Source of the DNA: Lysobacter_L cavernae
Lineage (GTDB): Bacteria; Pseudomonadota; Gammaproteobacteria; Xanthomonadales; Xanthomonadaceae
Assembly (NCBI RefSeq): GCF_042648505.1
Contig: NZ_JBHRXK010000007.1
Span: 92,657 to 156,656 of the forward strand
Length of the DNA stretch: 64,000 nucleotides
Direction: 5' to 3'
The position numbers were made by a program, and so were the translations under genes. This document shows, piece by piece, positions 54,717-63,609 of this stretch; position 1 is the stretch's first letter, and each line of letters begins with the position of its first letter. Under the pieces are notes generated by a model. That model saw only the letters and a list, made by a program, of their open reading frames with translations. It was not told the origin of the DNA and did not search any database.

Positions 54717-57516
54717 GTTCCGCAGCCTCGAAGTCGTGCACTGGGATTACTGGCAGCGTTACCAGTTGCCGCTGGACGCGTCCGTCATCACCGTGGTCGG
54801 CCCCAACGGTTCCGGCAAGACCACGCTACTCGACGCGCTGCGCACGCTGCTGGCGATCGACGAGCACGACACCGCGCGCGACTACAAGACCTACCTGCGC
54901 CATAACGGCAAGGGTTACGCCTGGCTGCGTGCGATCGTCAGCAACCGCCCCGACCGTCGCGGCGGCCGGCCGTTCTTCCCGATCAAGGACGAGGCCGTCA
55001 CGCTGGCCTGCCGCATCCGCAAGCGCGGCGGCGACTGGTCGCGCGACTACCAGATCGTCGCCGGCGATGTGCCGGTGGAAGTGCTGGAACAAGGCGGTGA
55101 ATGGCTGGGCGTGCGCGACTACCGCGTGCGCCTGGCCGGTGCCGGCCTCACGCGCGCCATCTGCCGCGTGCTGACGCTGGAGCAGGGCGCCACCGACAAG
55201 CTGTGCCAGCTGTCGCCGCGCGAGCTGCTGCAGCTGGTGTTCGACGTGTTCGAAGATAAAGCGGTGCTGGACGATTACCAGCGCGCGCGCGCCGAACAGT
55301 TCGACGTCGACAAGGAGATCCAGCAGCTCGGCCAGGATTTGGCCGGCCTGCACCTGCGGCTGGAATCGGCCAGGGCCGACGTGCGCTCGTTCGAGGAAGG
55401 CATGACGCTGCGCAACCAGCGCCAGCGCCTGCAGGCCGAGGTGATGCCCAAGGTCGAACTGGCCGAACAGCGCGCTGCGATCGACGGCGCGCGTCCGCGC
55501 CTGACCGGCCTGCGCCGCGCCCAGCGCGAACGCACGCGCACGCAGGCGGGGTTGCAACTGCGCGATGCCGAGGCGGTGACGCTGCGCGAGGCGCTGCAAC
55601 ACGAACTTGCCGCCGTCCGCGTGCGTGGCCGCGAATGCGAGGACGGCTTCACCCAGGCGCGTGACGTGGCCCGTGATGCCGAGCAACTGGTCAAGCGCCA
55701 CGACAAGTTGCTGGAACTGCACGCACAGTCCGGCGCGGTCGACGTCGAGGCATTGAGCCGCGCGGTCGAGGACGGGCGTCGTCGCCAGGCCGAACTGAAA
55801 CTGGAGGCCGAACACGACCGCCGCCGCAGCGATGAGATCGCCACGCAACTGGCTGCGCTGAGCAGCGGCGGCCGCATCGTCGAGCCGTTCGAGCGCGACT
55901 TCCGTGCCGCACTCGAACGCGACGGCATCGAACACCGCGTGCTGACCGAACTGGTCGAGATCGCCGACCCGCAGTGGGCGGTCGCGGTCGAAGCGGTGCT
56001 GGCGCCGTACCGCCACCTGATCGTGCTGGAACATCCGAAGCACGCGCGCACCGCGTGGCAGCTGGGCGAATCGATGCGCTACCGCCACTTCGTCGTCGCC
56101 GATCGCGCGCCGGTGGAAAAAGCGAGCAAGGGTTCGCTGCTGGAAGTGGTGCGGTTCTCGGCCGATCCGCCGGCGTGGCTGCCGCGCCAGCTCGACCGCA
56201 TCGCGCGCGTCGCCGATATCGACGCCGGCAGCCTTCTGCCCAAGGGTCAGGACTGGATCACGGCGAAAGGTTATCTGCGCGAACATCGCGGCGGCCGCCA
56301 CATCGGCGGCGCGCAGCAGCACTTCGGCACCGGTGCGCGTCAGTCACGCCTGACCGACCTGCGCGTCGAACAGGCGACGATCAGCGAACGCAGCCGCGCC
56401 CGCGAGGCCGAACTGCAGCAGCTGCGTCAGCGCGTCGATGCCGACCAGTCGCGCCTGCTCGGCCTGGACGCTGCGCAGGAACTGGTCACGCGCGCGGGCG
56501 AATTCGCCGACGCGCGCACGCGCCTGCCGGAACTGGCCGAATCCGCCGCACAAGCCGCCGCGGCACTGACGCAGGCACGCGACGAGGTCGAGCAGATCGG
56601 CGAGCGCGACAAGCTCGAAGGCATCGAGGCGGCGCGCCGGCAGGGCCAGATCGAGGCGCTGGCGCGCGAACTGCGCGAGCACGGCCAGCAGATCAATGGC
56701 GAACGTGCCGCGCTGGCGCAGCGCGTGCTCGACTACCGAAAGAAGCGCGCGCTGATGCCGCCGGCCTGGCGCAGCAGCGACGTGCTGCAGGCGGCGCGCC
56801 GCGATTACCCCAGCGTCGTCGTCGTCCGTCACGAGCTGCAGGGCATCGACGAGCGTGTTGCCCGCGGCGGTTTCGTCGAGAACGAGGCCTGCGTGCCGCT
56901 GCGCGACAAGATCGCTGCCGACCACGGCGAACTGGAGTCCACCATCGGCAAGCGCCAGGCCCATCTCGAACGCGCCAGGCGCATCACCGAGGAAGCGCGC
57001 GGCGCCTACATCAACGTGTTGCGCGCGACGGTGCGTCGCTACAGGAAAAACCTGGTCGCGCTCGGCGAGCTGGCCGGCATAGGCGTGGACGCCGAGATGC
57101 CGGAACTGGCCAACGACGATATCGCGTTGGCGCAGGCCGGGCTGACCGTGCGATTCGACTTCGACCGCAAGGGCTGGATCGGCCTCGACGACGGCGAGGC
57201 TTCCGGCGGCCAGCAGGTGATGAAGTCGCTGCTGTTGTTGGTCGCGCTGCTGCGCGACGAGGACCAGCCGGGCGGCTTCGTCTTCATCGACGAGCCTTTT
57301 GCGCACCTGGACGTGTTCAACATCGAGAAGGTCGGCCGCTTCCTGCGCTCGACCGACGCGCAGTACATCCTGACCACGCCGATCACCCACAACCTCAACG
57401 TGTTCGAGCCGTCCGACCTGGTGCTGGCGACCAGCAAGCGCCGCGCCGACAACACCTGGGCGGAGCCGGTGGCGGTGCTCAAGCGCGATCGCAGCGTGGA
57501 CGTGCAGGCAGCGTAG
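54709..57516 (+). CDS. mksB: MksB/JetC-like SMC ATPase
   Basis: This SMC-family ATPase is the motor of the condensin. It is 935 residues. The Walker A motif is GPNGSGKT (residues 31-38). Two long coiled coils flank a central hinge-like domain (about 400-530, with LTELVEIADPQWAVAVEAVL). The signature motif is ASGGQQ (S832), and Walker B is FVFIDEPFAHLD (D861, E862). It is much shorter than MukB (about 1,490), as expected for MksB. The start at 54709 is set by GAGGAGG. No JetD/MksG nuclease gene follows; the next gene is on the other strand. Confidence 0.85.
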   Translation: MFEFRSLEVVHWDYWQRYQLPLDASVITVVGPNGSGKTTLLDALRTLLAIDEHDTARDYKTYLRHNGKGYAWLRAIVSNRPDRRGGRPFFPIKDEAVTLACRIRKRGGDWSRDYQIVAGDVPVEVLEQGGEWLGVRDYRVRLAGAGLTRAICRVLTLEQGATDKLCQLSPRELLQLVFDVFEDKAVLDDYQRARAEQFDVDKEIQQLGQDLAGLHLRLESARADVRSFEEGMTLRNQRQRLQAEVMPKVELAEQRAAIDGARPRLTGLRRAQRERTRTQAGLQLRDAEAVTLREALQHELAAVRVRGRECEDGFTQARDVARDAEQLVKRHDKLLELHAQSGAVDVEALSRAVEDGRRRQAELKLEAEHDRRRSDEIATQLAALSSGGRIVEPFERDFRAALERDGIEHRVLTELVEIADPQWAVAVEAVLAPYRHLIVLEHPKHARTAWQLGESMRYRHFVVADRAPVEKASKGSLLEVVRFSADPPAWLPRQLDRIARVADIDAGSLLPKGQDWITAKGYLREHRGGRHIGGAQQHFGTGARQSRLTDLRVEQATISERSRAREAELQQLRQRVDADQSRLLGLDAAQELVTRAGEFADARTRLPELAESAAQAAAALTQARDEVEQIGERDKLEGIEAARRQGQIEALARELREHGQQINGERAALAQRVLDYRKKRALMPPAWRSSDVLQAARRDYPSVVVVRHELQGIDERVARGGFVENEACVPLRDKIAADHGELESTIGKRQAHLERARRITEEARGAYINVLRATVRRYRKNLVALGELAGIGVDAEMPELANDDIALAQAGLTVRFDFDRKGWIGLDDGEASGGQQVMKSLLLLVALLRDEDQPGGFVFIDEPFAHLDVFNIEKVGRFLRSTDAQYILTTPITHNLNVFEPSDLVLATSKRRADNTWAEPVAVLKRDRSVDVQAA

Positions 57517-57536
57517 TTAGCGTCGCTGGGAAATGC

Positions 57537-57566
57537 GTGCGCCCCCTCTCCCTTGCGGGGGGGCAC
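57537..57566. terminator. Hairpin between convergent mksB and oxidoreductase genes
   Basis: GTGCGCCCCC and GGGGGGGCAC (one mismatch) pair around a 10-base loop in the 54-base convergent gap. T-runs are short, so terminator strength is uncertain. Confidence 0.5.
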
Positions 57567-57570
57567 GTCG

Positions 57571-58593
57571 TCACTCCCAGCCACTGACCACCAGCTTGCC
57601 GATCGTCGTGCCCGATTCAAGACGACGATGCGCCTCGCGCAGGTTGGCGGCGTTGATCGGACTCAATGTGTCGTGCTGCGTGCCGCGCAGTTCGCCGGCA
57701 TCGATCAATTGCGCGATGCGGTCGAGAATGCGGCCCTGTTCGCCCATGTCGTCGGTTTTGAAACGCGCGCGGGCGAACATCATTTCCCAGTGGATGCCGA
57801 TGCACTTGGCCTTGTATGGGTCGCCGATCTTCAGCGCGCCGGCCGGTTCGACGATCAGGCCGACGTGGCCTTGCGGTGCGATCAGCTCGCCCAGCGCGTC
57901 CCAGTAACGGTCGGTGTCGAACAGGTTGAGTGCGGCATCGATGCTTTCAAACCCGAGCTGCGCCAGCTGCGGCTTCAAGGCCTGGCGGTGATCGATGACA
58001 TGGTGTGCGCCCATCGCCTTGCACCACTGGACGCTCTCGTCGCGCGAAGCCGTGGCGATGACGGTGAAGCCGGCGCGCCGTGCGAGCTGGATCGCGATCG
58101 ATCCGACGCCACCGGCACCGGCAATGACCAGCAATGATTTTCCGGCGCCGCCGTATTCGCTGTCGCAGGGCATGCGCTGGAACAGCAGCTCCCACGCGGT
58201 CAGCGCCGTCAGTGGCAACGCCGCGGCCTGCGTCGCATCAAGCGACTTCGGCGCATGGCCGACGACACGCCCGTCGACCAGTTGCAGTTGCGCGTTGCTG
58301 CCGGGGCGGGTGATGTCGCCGGCGTAGTAGACGCGGTCGCCGGGTTTGAAACGCGTGACTGCATCGCCAATGGCCTCGACGACACCGGAGGCATCGAAGC
58401 CGAGCACCTTCGGCTGCGCTTCGACCTGCGGCTTGGGCGAGCGCACCTTGGTGTCGACCGGATTGACCGACACGGCCTCCACGCGCACGAGCAGGTCGTG
58501 GCCTTGCGGCGTGGCGGGGTCGGGCAGTTCTACATCGACCAGCGATTGCGGGTCGTCGATGGGGAGGTAGCGGGTGAGGGCGACGGCTTTCAT
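57571..58593 (-). CDS. Zinc-free medium-chain dehydrogenase/quinone oxidoreductase
   Basis: This is an NAD(P)H-dependent oxidoreductase of the MDR superfamily, quinone oxidoreductase or enoyl reductase branch. From the ATG at 58593 (TTTGGAG upstream) it is 340 residues. The GroES-like N-terminal domain starts MKAVALTRYL and has VLGFDASGVVEAIG. The Rossmann motif is VIAGAGGVGSIAIQLARRAG. The structural-zinc Cys cluster of alcohol dehydrogenases is absent. Substrate is unknown. Confidence 0.9.
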   Translation of the reverse strand: MKAVALTRYLPIDDPQSLVDVELPDPATPQGHDLLVRVEAVSVNPVDTKVRSPKPQVEAQPKVLGFDASGVVEAIGDAVTRFKPGDRVYYAGDITRPGSNAQLQLVDGRVVGHAPKSLDATQAAALPLTALTAWELLFQRMPCDSEYGGAGKSLLVIAGAGGVGSIAIQLARRAGFTVIATASRDESVQWCKAMGAHHVIDHRQALKPQLAQLGFESIDAALNLFDTDRYWDALGELIAPQGHVGLIVEPAGALKIGDPYKAKCIGIHWEMMFARARFKTDDMGEQGRILDRIAQLIDAGELRGTQHDTLSPINAANLREAHRRLESGTTIGKLVVSGWE

Positions 58594-58623
58594 GTGAACT
58601 CCAAAGGTGAATGGACCCTTTTT

Positions 58624-58752
58624 TCCTTCTCCCTCCGGGAGAAGGGGCCCGAAGGGCGGATGAGGGTTCGGCGAAGCGGTAACGTTTGAACGAGCGCCGC
58701 TCGACGAGCCCTCAACCCAACCTCTCTCCCGCAAGCGGGAGAGAGGCTTGCA
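58624..58752. repeat. Paired-palindrome repeat element, copy 2
   Basis: The left end CCTTCTCCCTCCGGGAGAAG then GGGCGGATGAGGGTTCGGCG, and the right end CCCTCAACCCAACCTCTCTC then CCGCAAGCGGGAGAG, mirror copy 1 at 42715. The centre differs, which suggests that the ends are the conserved units. It lies between two minus-strand genes. Confidence 0.8.
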
Positions 58753-58758
58753 ACGGCA

Positions 58759-59790
58759 TCACACCGGCGCCGGATTACGCTCCGTGAACCCGCGCTGGTG
58801 CCAGTACGGATACACCGGCGTCACCGCGCTGGCCTCGTCGAGCACCGCAACCTGCGCCGGCGTCAGGTTCCAGCCGACCGCGCCGAGGTTCTGCCTCAGC
58901 TGCTCCTCGTTGCGCGCGCCGATCACCACCGTCGATACGGTCGGCCGTTGCAGCAGCCAGTTCAACGCCACCTGCGGCACGGTCTTGCCGGTTTCCTCGG
59001 CAATCCGGTCGAGCGCATCGACGACGCGGTACAGGTACTCGTCGTCGACTGGTGGGCCGCTCTGCGTCGTGGTGGCGCTGTGCAGACGGCTCAGCTCCGG
59101 TCGCGGTTGGCCGCGACGGATCTTGCCGGTCAATCGGCCCCAGCCGAGCGGGCTCCACACAACCGCGCCGACGCCCTGGTCGAGGCCGAGCGGCATCAGC
59201 TCCCATTCGTAGTCGCGGCCGATCAGCGAGTAATAGGCCTGGTGGGCGACGTAGCGTGACCAGCCGTAGCGGTGGGCCACCGCCAGCGACTTCATCAGGT
59301 GCCAGCCGGAGAAGTTGGACACGCCGAGGTAGCGGATCTTGCCGGCGCGGACGAGGTCGTCGAGCGTCGACAGCGTTTCCTCGACCGGTGTCTTCGCGTC
59401 GAAGCCATGCAATTGGAACAGGTCGATGTAGTCGGTGCCCAGGCGCTTGAGTTGCGCGTCGACGGTGCGCAGCAGGTGGAAGCGCGAGGAGCCGACGTGG
59501 TTGGGGCCGTCGTCGAAGCGGAAGGTGGCCTTGGTCGAGATCAGCACCCGGTCGCGGCGGCCCTTGATCGCGGCACCGAGAATGCTTTCGGCCATGCCGC
59601 CGGAGTAGACATCGGCGCTGTCGAACAGGTTGAGTCCGGCGTCGAGGCAGATGTCGATCAGGCGTCGCGCCTCATCGACATCGGTACTGCCCCAGGCGCC
59701 GAACAGCTCACCCTTGCCGCCGAAGGTGCCGGTGCCGAAGCTCAAGGCCGGTACGCGCAAGCCGGAATGGCCGAGAAAGCGGTAGTCCAT
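58759..59790 (-). CDS. Aldo/keto reductase
   Basis: This NADPH-dependent carbonyl reductase is 343 residues from the ATG at 59790. The catalytic residues are visible: Asp and Tyr in NLFDSADVYSGGMAE, Lys in LISTKATFRFD, and His in LFQLHGFD. The coenzyme-binding C-terminal part includes STVVIGARNEEQLRQNLGAV. It resembles the YdjG/oxidoreductase clade of stress-related enzymes. Substrate is unknown. Confidence 0.92.
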   Translation of the reverse strand: MDYRFLGHSGLRVPALSFGTGTFGGKGELFGAWGSTDVDEARRLIDICLDAGLNLFDSADVYSGGMAESILGAAIKGRRDRVLISTKATFRFDDGPNHVGSSRFHLLRTVDAQLKRLGTDYIDLFQLHGFDAKTPVEETLSTLDDLVRAGKIRYLGVSNFSGWHLMKSLAVAHRYGWSRYVAHQAYYSLIGRDYEWELMPLGLDQGVGAVVWSPLGWGRLTGKIRRGQPRPELSRLHSATTTQSGPPVDDEYLYRVVDALDRIAEETGKTVPQVALNWLLQRPTVSTVVIGARNEEQLRQNLGAVGWNLTPAQVAVLDEASAVTPVYPYWHQRGFTERNPAPV

Positions 59791-59834
59791 TGATGCGATT
59801 CCTGGTGTGGGGAAGGAAGGTGGAAGCGTGTTGC

Positions 59835-61097
59835 TCAAGGCGTGCCCAGCAGTGCGCGCAGATCGATCGACTCGGCCATCGCGCGATAACCGGCGTCGCC
59901 CGGATGCAGGTGGTCGCCGGAGTCGTAGGCCGGCAGCAAACGCGTCAACCGTGAAGGGTCGCGGGTGGCCGCGTCGAAGTCGATCACCGCGTCAAATTCG
60001 CCGCTGTTTCGGATCCATGCATTGACCGCCTGGCGCACGCGTTCCTTGTCGGCCGTGAAGTAACCGCGCATCGGCGTGTCCTGCAGTGCACCCTCGAAAG
60101 GCGTCAGCGTCGCACCGACGATGCGCACGCTGCGTGTATGCGCGCGGGCGATCAGCTGCCGGTAACCGACGATGAGGTCTTCAGCCTGCGTGGCGTCGCC
60201 ATCGGGTGCGAGCGGCGTGCCGTGCCAGCTGATGTCGTTGATGCCCATCAGCACGATCACGGCGGTGATGCCGGGCTGCGCCAGCACGTCGCGGTCGAAG
60301 CGCGCCAGCGCGTTGACGCCCATCTTGTCGCTCAACACGCGTGCACCGGAAATGCCGGCGTTGAGCACGGCGATGTCGCGGCCGACCAGGCGTTGGTTCA
60401 GGACGTCCGGCCAGCGGGTGTTCGCGTCCATCGTCGCCATGTTGCCGTCGGTGATCGAATCGCCGATCGCGACGACGGTGCGTGTGGCAGGTGCAGCCTC
60501 GACTTCGATCGCGCTGAGGAACACGCGCGTGGTCAGCGTGGCATCGGCCTTCAGTGTCGCCGCGCCAGTCTGGTTGCCGGCGCCGATGTAGGCGGTCTGG
60601 CGTGCATCCCAGTGGAATGTCGCCGGCGGTGTCGGCGATGGCAGATACAGGCTCACCGAAACCTCGCCGAGTGCGGCCACGGCGAGTTCCACCGGATCGC
60701 TGAGCACCGGCGCACCCGGCGGGATCGTCACCGACGGTTGGCCGCCGAAAGTGAGCGTGCGATCCGACGCGGTGACGATGCCCGCGCCCTTGCCGGCCAG
60801 CGCGACGTGCGCGGCGCCGATCGTCAGCGGCGTGTCGCCGTATTCGTTGGACAACCGCACCCGCACACGCGCGCCGCCGAGGCTGACCCGCGCGGTCTGG
60901 CGCACGGTCTGGTTCCACAGGTGGTAGGGCACGTTGGTCGGCAGGGCGAAGTCGCCGTTCCACAACGGTTGCGGGGCGGCGGTCCAGGTGGTGATCCAGG
61001 TGCGGCGTTCGGGTGTGGCGGCGTGGGAGGGTGCGGCAGCGCCGGCGAGGATCACCAGCAAGGCGAGCAGGGCGAATGCCCGATTGGTCACGTTCAC
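59835..61097 (-). CDS. Secreted SGNH/GDSL hydrolase
   Basis: This exported esterase-like enzyme is 420 residues. The signal peptide (residues 1-26) ends near SHAATPE. An N-terminal beta-rich domain is followed by the SGNH core: block I VAIGDSITDG with S214, block II NAGISG, block III LMGINDI, block V SGDHLHPGD with D395 and H398. All catalytic residues are present. Substrates of relatives include acylated carbohydrates and lipids; this one is not known. Confidence 0.93.
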   Translation of the reverse strand: MNVTNRAFALLALLVILAGAAAPSHAATPERRTWITTWTAAPQPLWNGDFALPTNVPYHLWNQTVRQTARVSLGGARVRVRLSNEYGDTPLTIGAAHVALAGKGAGIVTASDRTLTFGGQPSVTIPPGAPVLSDPVELAVAALGEVSVSLYLPSPTPPATFHWDARQTAYIGAGNQTGAATLKADATLTTRVFLSAIEVEAAPATRTVVAIGDSITDGNMATMDANTRWPDVLNQRLVGRDIAVLNAGISGARVLSDKMGVNALARFDRDVLAQPGITAVIVLMGINDISWHGTPLAPDGDATQAEDLIVGYRQLIARAHTRSVRIVGATLTPFEGALQDTPMRGYFTADKERVRQAVNAWIRNSGEFDAVIDFDAATRDPSRLTRLLPAYDSGDHLHPGDAGYRAMAESIDLRALLGTP

Positions 61098-61119
61098 GTG
61101 TATCTCCAGTGGGTTGGAA

Positions 61120-61144
61120 CGTCACCCCCGCGCGCGGGGATGAC
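61120..61144. repeat. REP-like palindrome
   Basis: CGTCACCCCCGCG and CGCGGGGATGACA form a palindrome of the dispersed family in the 66-base gap between the MFS and SGNH hydrolase genes, where it could form a hairpin in the transcript. Confidence 0.7.
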
Positions 61145-61163
61145 ATGGTGTTGTCGGGTGGGG

Positions 61164-62396
61164 TCAGGCTTGGTCCGGTACGCAGTGGGCAGGCAGCGCC
61201 GCGTTGCGCTTGGCGCCGCTCTCCAGCCGCACGCTCCACAGCGCGACGGCGAGGCCGGACACCGTCACCAGCGCCGCCACCCAGGTCAGCGCCGGCAGGC
61301 CCGGACCACGGTCGATCACGACGCCGCCCAGCCAGGCACCGATCGCATTGCCGAGGTTGAAGGCGGCGATGTTGAAGCTCGACGCAAGGTTCTCGCCCGG
61401 CCCTTGCGCGAAGCGCAGCACACGCAGTTGCAGCGGCGAGACGGTGGCGAAGGCGGCGACGCCGAGCACGCCGAGGAAGGCGACGATGGCGACCGGGTGG
61501 CGCAGCACGAAGGTCATCACGCCGAGCACCAACGCCAGTGCGGCGAGCGTGGCGAGCAGGGCCGGTGTCGCGCGCGAATCGGCGAGACGCCCGCCGAGCA
61601 GGTTGCCGACCACCATGCCGCCGCCGAACACCAGCAGGATCGGTGAGACCGCGCTGTCGGCGAAGCCGGCGACCTGGGTCAGCAGCGGCTGGATGAAGGT
61701 GATGACGACGAACACGCCAGCGAAGCCGAGCATCGTCATCAGAAGCCCCAGCAGCACCTGCGGGCGCGCGATGGTCGCCAGTTCGGCGCGCAGCGGCACC
61801 GGCGCGCTGTCGTCGCGGCTGCTCGGCACCAGCGCGGCGATGATCGCCAATGCCACCACGCCGACCACGCTCATCGCCCAGAAGGTCGAACGCCAGCCCA
61901 GGTGCAGGCCGAGCCAGGCGCCGGCCGGCATGCCCAGCAGCGTCGCCAGGGTCAGGCCGGCGAACATGATCGAGATCGCCGAGGCCTTGCGGTCTTCCGC
62001 CACCAGGCCGGTGGCGACCACGGCGCCGACGCCGAAGAACGTGCCGTGGGTCAGCGAGGTCAGTACGCGCGCGATCATCAGCGTCGTGTAGTCCGGCGCC
62101 AGCGCACAGGCGGCGTTGCCGACGGTGTAGATCGCCATCAGCGCCAGCAGCACGGCCTTGCGCGGCATGTGCCGGGTGAGCAGGGTCAGCACCGGTGCGC
62201 CGGCGAACACCCCCAGCGCGTAGCCGGAGACCAGCATGCCGGCGGCGGCGATCGACACCTGCAGGTCGGCGGCGACCTGCAGCAGCAGGCCCATGATCAC
62301 GAACTCGGCGCAGCCGATGCCGAAGGAGCCGGCCGTCAGCGCGTACAGCGCGACGGGCATCCGGGAGGGCGTTACGGAAAGGGTGGGGGCGGCCAT
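61164..62396 (-). CDS. MFS drug/sugar exporter (DHA1, AraJ-like)
   Basis: The 410-residue inner-membrane transporter has about twelve hydrophobic segments. The start MPVALYALTAGSFGIGCAEF followed by VIMGLLLQVAADLQVSI is typical of the AraJ/YdhP/NepI efflux group, with the loop LTRHMPRKAVLLA after TM2 and LTSLTHGTFFGVGAVVA in TM4-5. It is divergent from a LysR gene, a common regulator-exporter pair. The exported compound is unknown. Confidence 0.92.
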   Translation of the reverse strand: MAAPTLSVTPSRMPVALYALTAGSFGIGCAEFVIMGLLLQVAADLQVSIAAAGMLVSGYALGVFAGAPVLTLLTRHMPRKAVLLALMAIYTVGNAACALAPDYTTLMIARVLTSLTHGTFFGVGAVVATGLVAEDRKASAISIMFAGLTLATLLGMPAGAWLGLHLGWRSTFWAMSVVGVVALAIIAALVPSSRDDSAPVPLRAELATIARPQVLLGLLMTMLGFAGVFVVITFIQPLLTQVAGFADSAVSPILLVFGGGMVVGNLLGGRLADSRATPALLATLAALALVLGVMTFVLRHPVAIVAFLGVLGVAAFATVSPLQLRVLRFAQGPGENLASSFNIAAFNLGNAIGAWLGGVVIDRGPGLPALTWVAALVTVSGLAVALWSVRLESGAKRNAALPAHCVPDQA

Positions 62397-62493
62397 GAAC
62401 GCTTCCGTGAGGGGAAGGGCGCAGCCTAGGTCGTTGCATATTCTTCAAAAACCGGCAGGATGACTAATAAGTTTCAATGATGTGTTGATAATC
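62397..62493. promoter_or_regulatory. Divergent promoter region between MFS and LysR genes
   Basis: This short region is visibly AT-richer than its flanks (TTGCATATTCTTCAAAAACC; GACTAATAAGTTTCAATGAT) and must contain both start sites and, by analogy with LysR pairs, a T-N11-A operator. No single box is clear enough to call. Confidence 0.4.
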
Positions 62494-63414
62494 GTGGACC
62501 ACATCGGTGACCTCACCCTGTTCCTGCGCGTGCTCGACCTGGGCTCGATCAGCGCCGCCGCGCGCAGCCTCGACCTGTCCGTCGCCGTCGCCAGCCAGCG
62601 CCTGAAGCGGTTGGAGCGCGACCTCGGCGTGCGTTTGTTGCACCGGACCACGCGCCGCCTGCACGCCACGCCGGAGGGCGCCGCGCTGGCCGAGCAGGGG
62701 CGCGTGCTGATCGAGGACCTGGAGGCGCTGACCGGCGGCCTGCGCCAGGCCGGCGCCGACCCCGCCGGCACGCTGCGGGTGACCGCCTCGGCCTCGTTCG
62801 GCCGGCAATACCTGTCGCCGCTGCTGCCGGAGTTCCTCGCCCTGCATCCGCGCATCAAGCTCAGCATCAACCTGACTGACCAGATGCTGGACCTGGTCAG
62901 CTCCGGCTTCGACCTGGCGATCCGCATCGGCGCGCTCGACGACTCGTCGCTGGTCGCGCGCAAGCTGACCACCAATCGCCGCGTGCTGTGCGCCTCGCCC
63001 GACTACCTGCGTCGCCACGGCATGCCGCGCACGCCGCAGGAGCTGGCCGATCACGAATGCGTGCTGCTGGTCGGCAGCCAGGGGCGGCAGGACGTGTGGC
63101 GTTTCGGCGACGGCCATGGTGGCGAGATCGCGGTGCGCGTGCGTGGGCGCGTGGAAACCAACTACGGCGAGCTGGTGCGCGACAGTGCCGTCGGCGGGCT
63201 CGGCATCGCCATGCATTCGACCTGGCATGTCTGCGACGACCTGCGCGAGGGGCGCCTGCAGCAGGTGCTGACGGACTATCCGATCGCCGACAGCGGCATC
63301 TACGCGGTGATGCCGCAGCGCCGGCTGGTGCCGCCGCGGGTGCGAGCCTTCAGCGACTTTCTCGCCGAACGGTTTGCCGATCCGCCGTGGGAGCGGTGTT
63401 TGCGCGGCGGGTGA
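62494..63414 (+). CDS. LysR family transcriptional regulator
   Basis: This DNA-binding regulator is about 306 residues from the GTG at 62494; an in-frame GTG at 62482 would add four residues, and neither start has a clear ribosome binding site. The winged helix-turn-helix is LFLRVLDLGSISAAARSLDL then SVAVASQRLKRLERDLGVRL. The C-terminal periplasmic-binding-like domain holds LRVTASASFGRQYLSPLLPE. It probably controls the divergent MFS exporter. The nearest-looking clade is the CrgA/DmlR-like group (inference). Confidence 0.9.
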   Translation: MDHIGDLTLFLRVLDLGSISAAARSLDLSVAVASQRLKRLERDLGVRLLHRTTRRLHATPEGAALAEQGRVLIEDLEALTGGLRQAGADPAGTLRVTASASFGRQYLSPLLPEFLALHPRIKLSINLTDQMLDLVSSGFDLAIRIGALDDSSLVARKLTTNRRVLCASPDYLRRHGMPRTPQELADHECVLLVGSQGRQDVWRFGDGHGGEIAVRVRGRVETNYGELVRDSAVGGLGIAMHSTWHVCDDLREGRLQQVLTDYPIADSGIYAVMPQRRLVPPRVRAFSDFLAERFADPPWERCLRGG

Positions 63415-63432
63415 TTGCTTGGTCGTGTCGAA

Positions 63433-63504
63433 GATCCAGGGACGTTGCGGTTGCCTTTGATCGTCATCCCCGCGCAGGCGGGGATCCAGGGACGTTGCGG
63501 TTGC
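63433..63504. repeat. 22-bp direct repeat flanking a REP palindrome
   Basis: GATCCAGGGACGTTGCGGTT plus GC occurs at 63433-63454 and again, identically, at 63483-63504. Between and overlapping them is the palindrome CGTCATCCCCGCG...GGCGGGGAT (63462-63486). The layout looks like a duplicated REP tail. Confidence 0.8.
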
Positions 63505-63609
63505 TGCTGTTCGGGAGCAAGCAAAAGCCCGTAGCCCGAGTAAGCGCAGCACCCGGGGCTCTGCGGCTATTGGAGCAACCACCAATGCTTCCGTCCGCTG
63601 TCGCGGTAG

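Noticed and set aside
52531..57516. Calling the SMC operon a complete Wadjet defence system
   Set aside because: No JetD/MksG topoisomerase-like nuclease gene is adjacent, so only an MksBEF-like condensin is supported.
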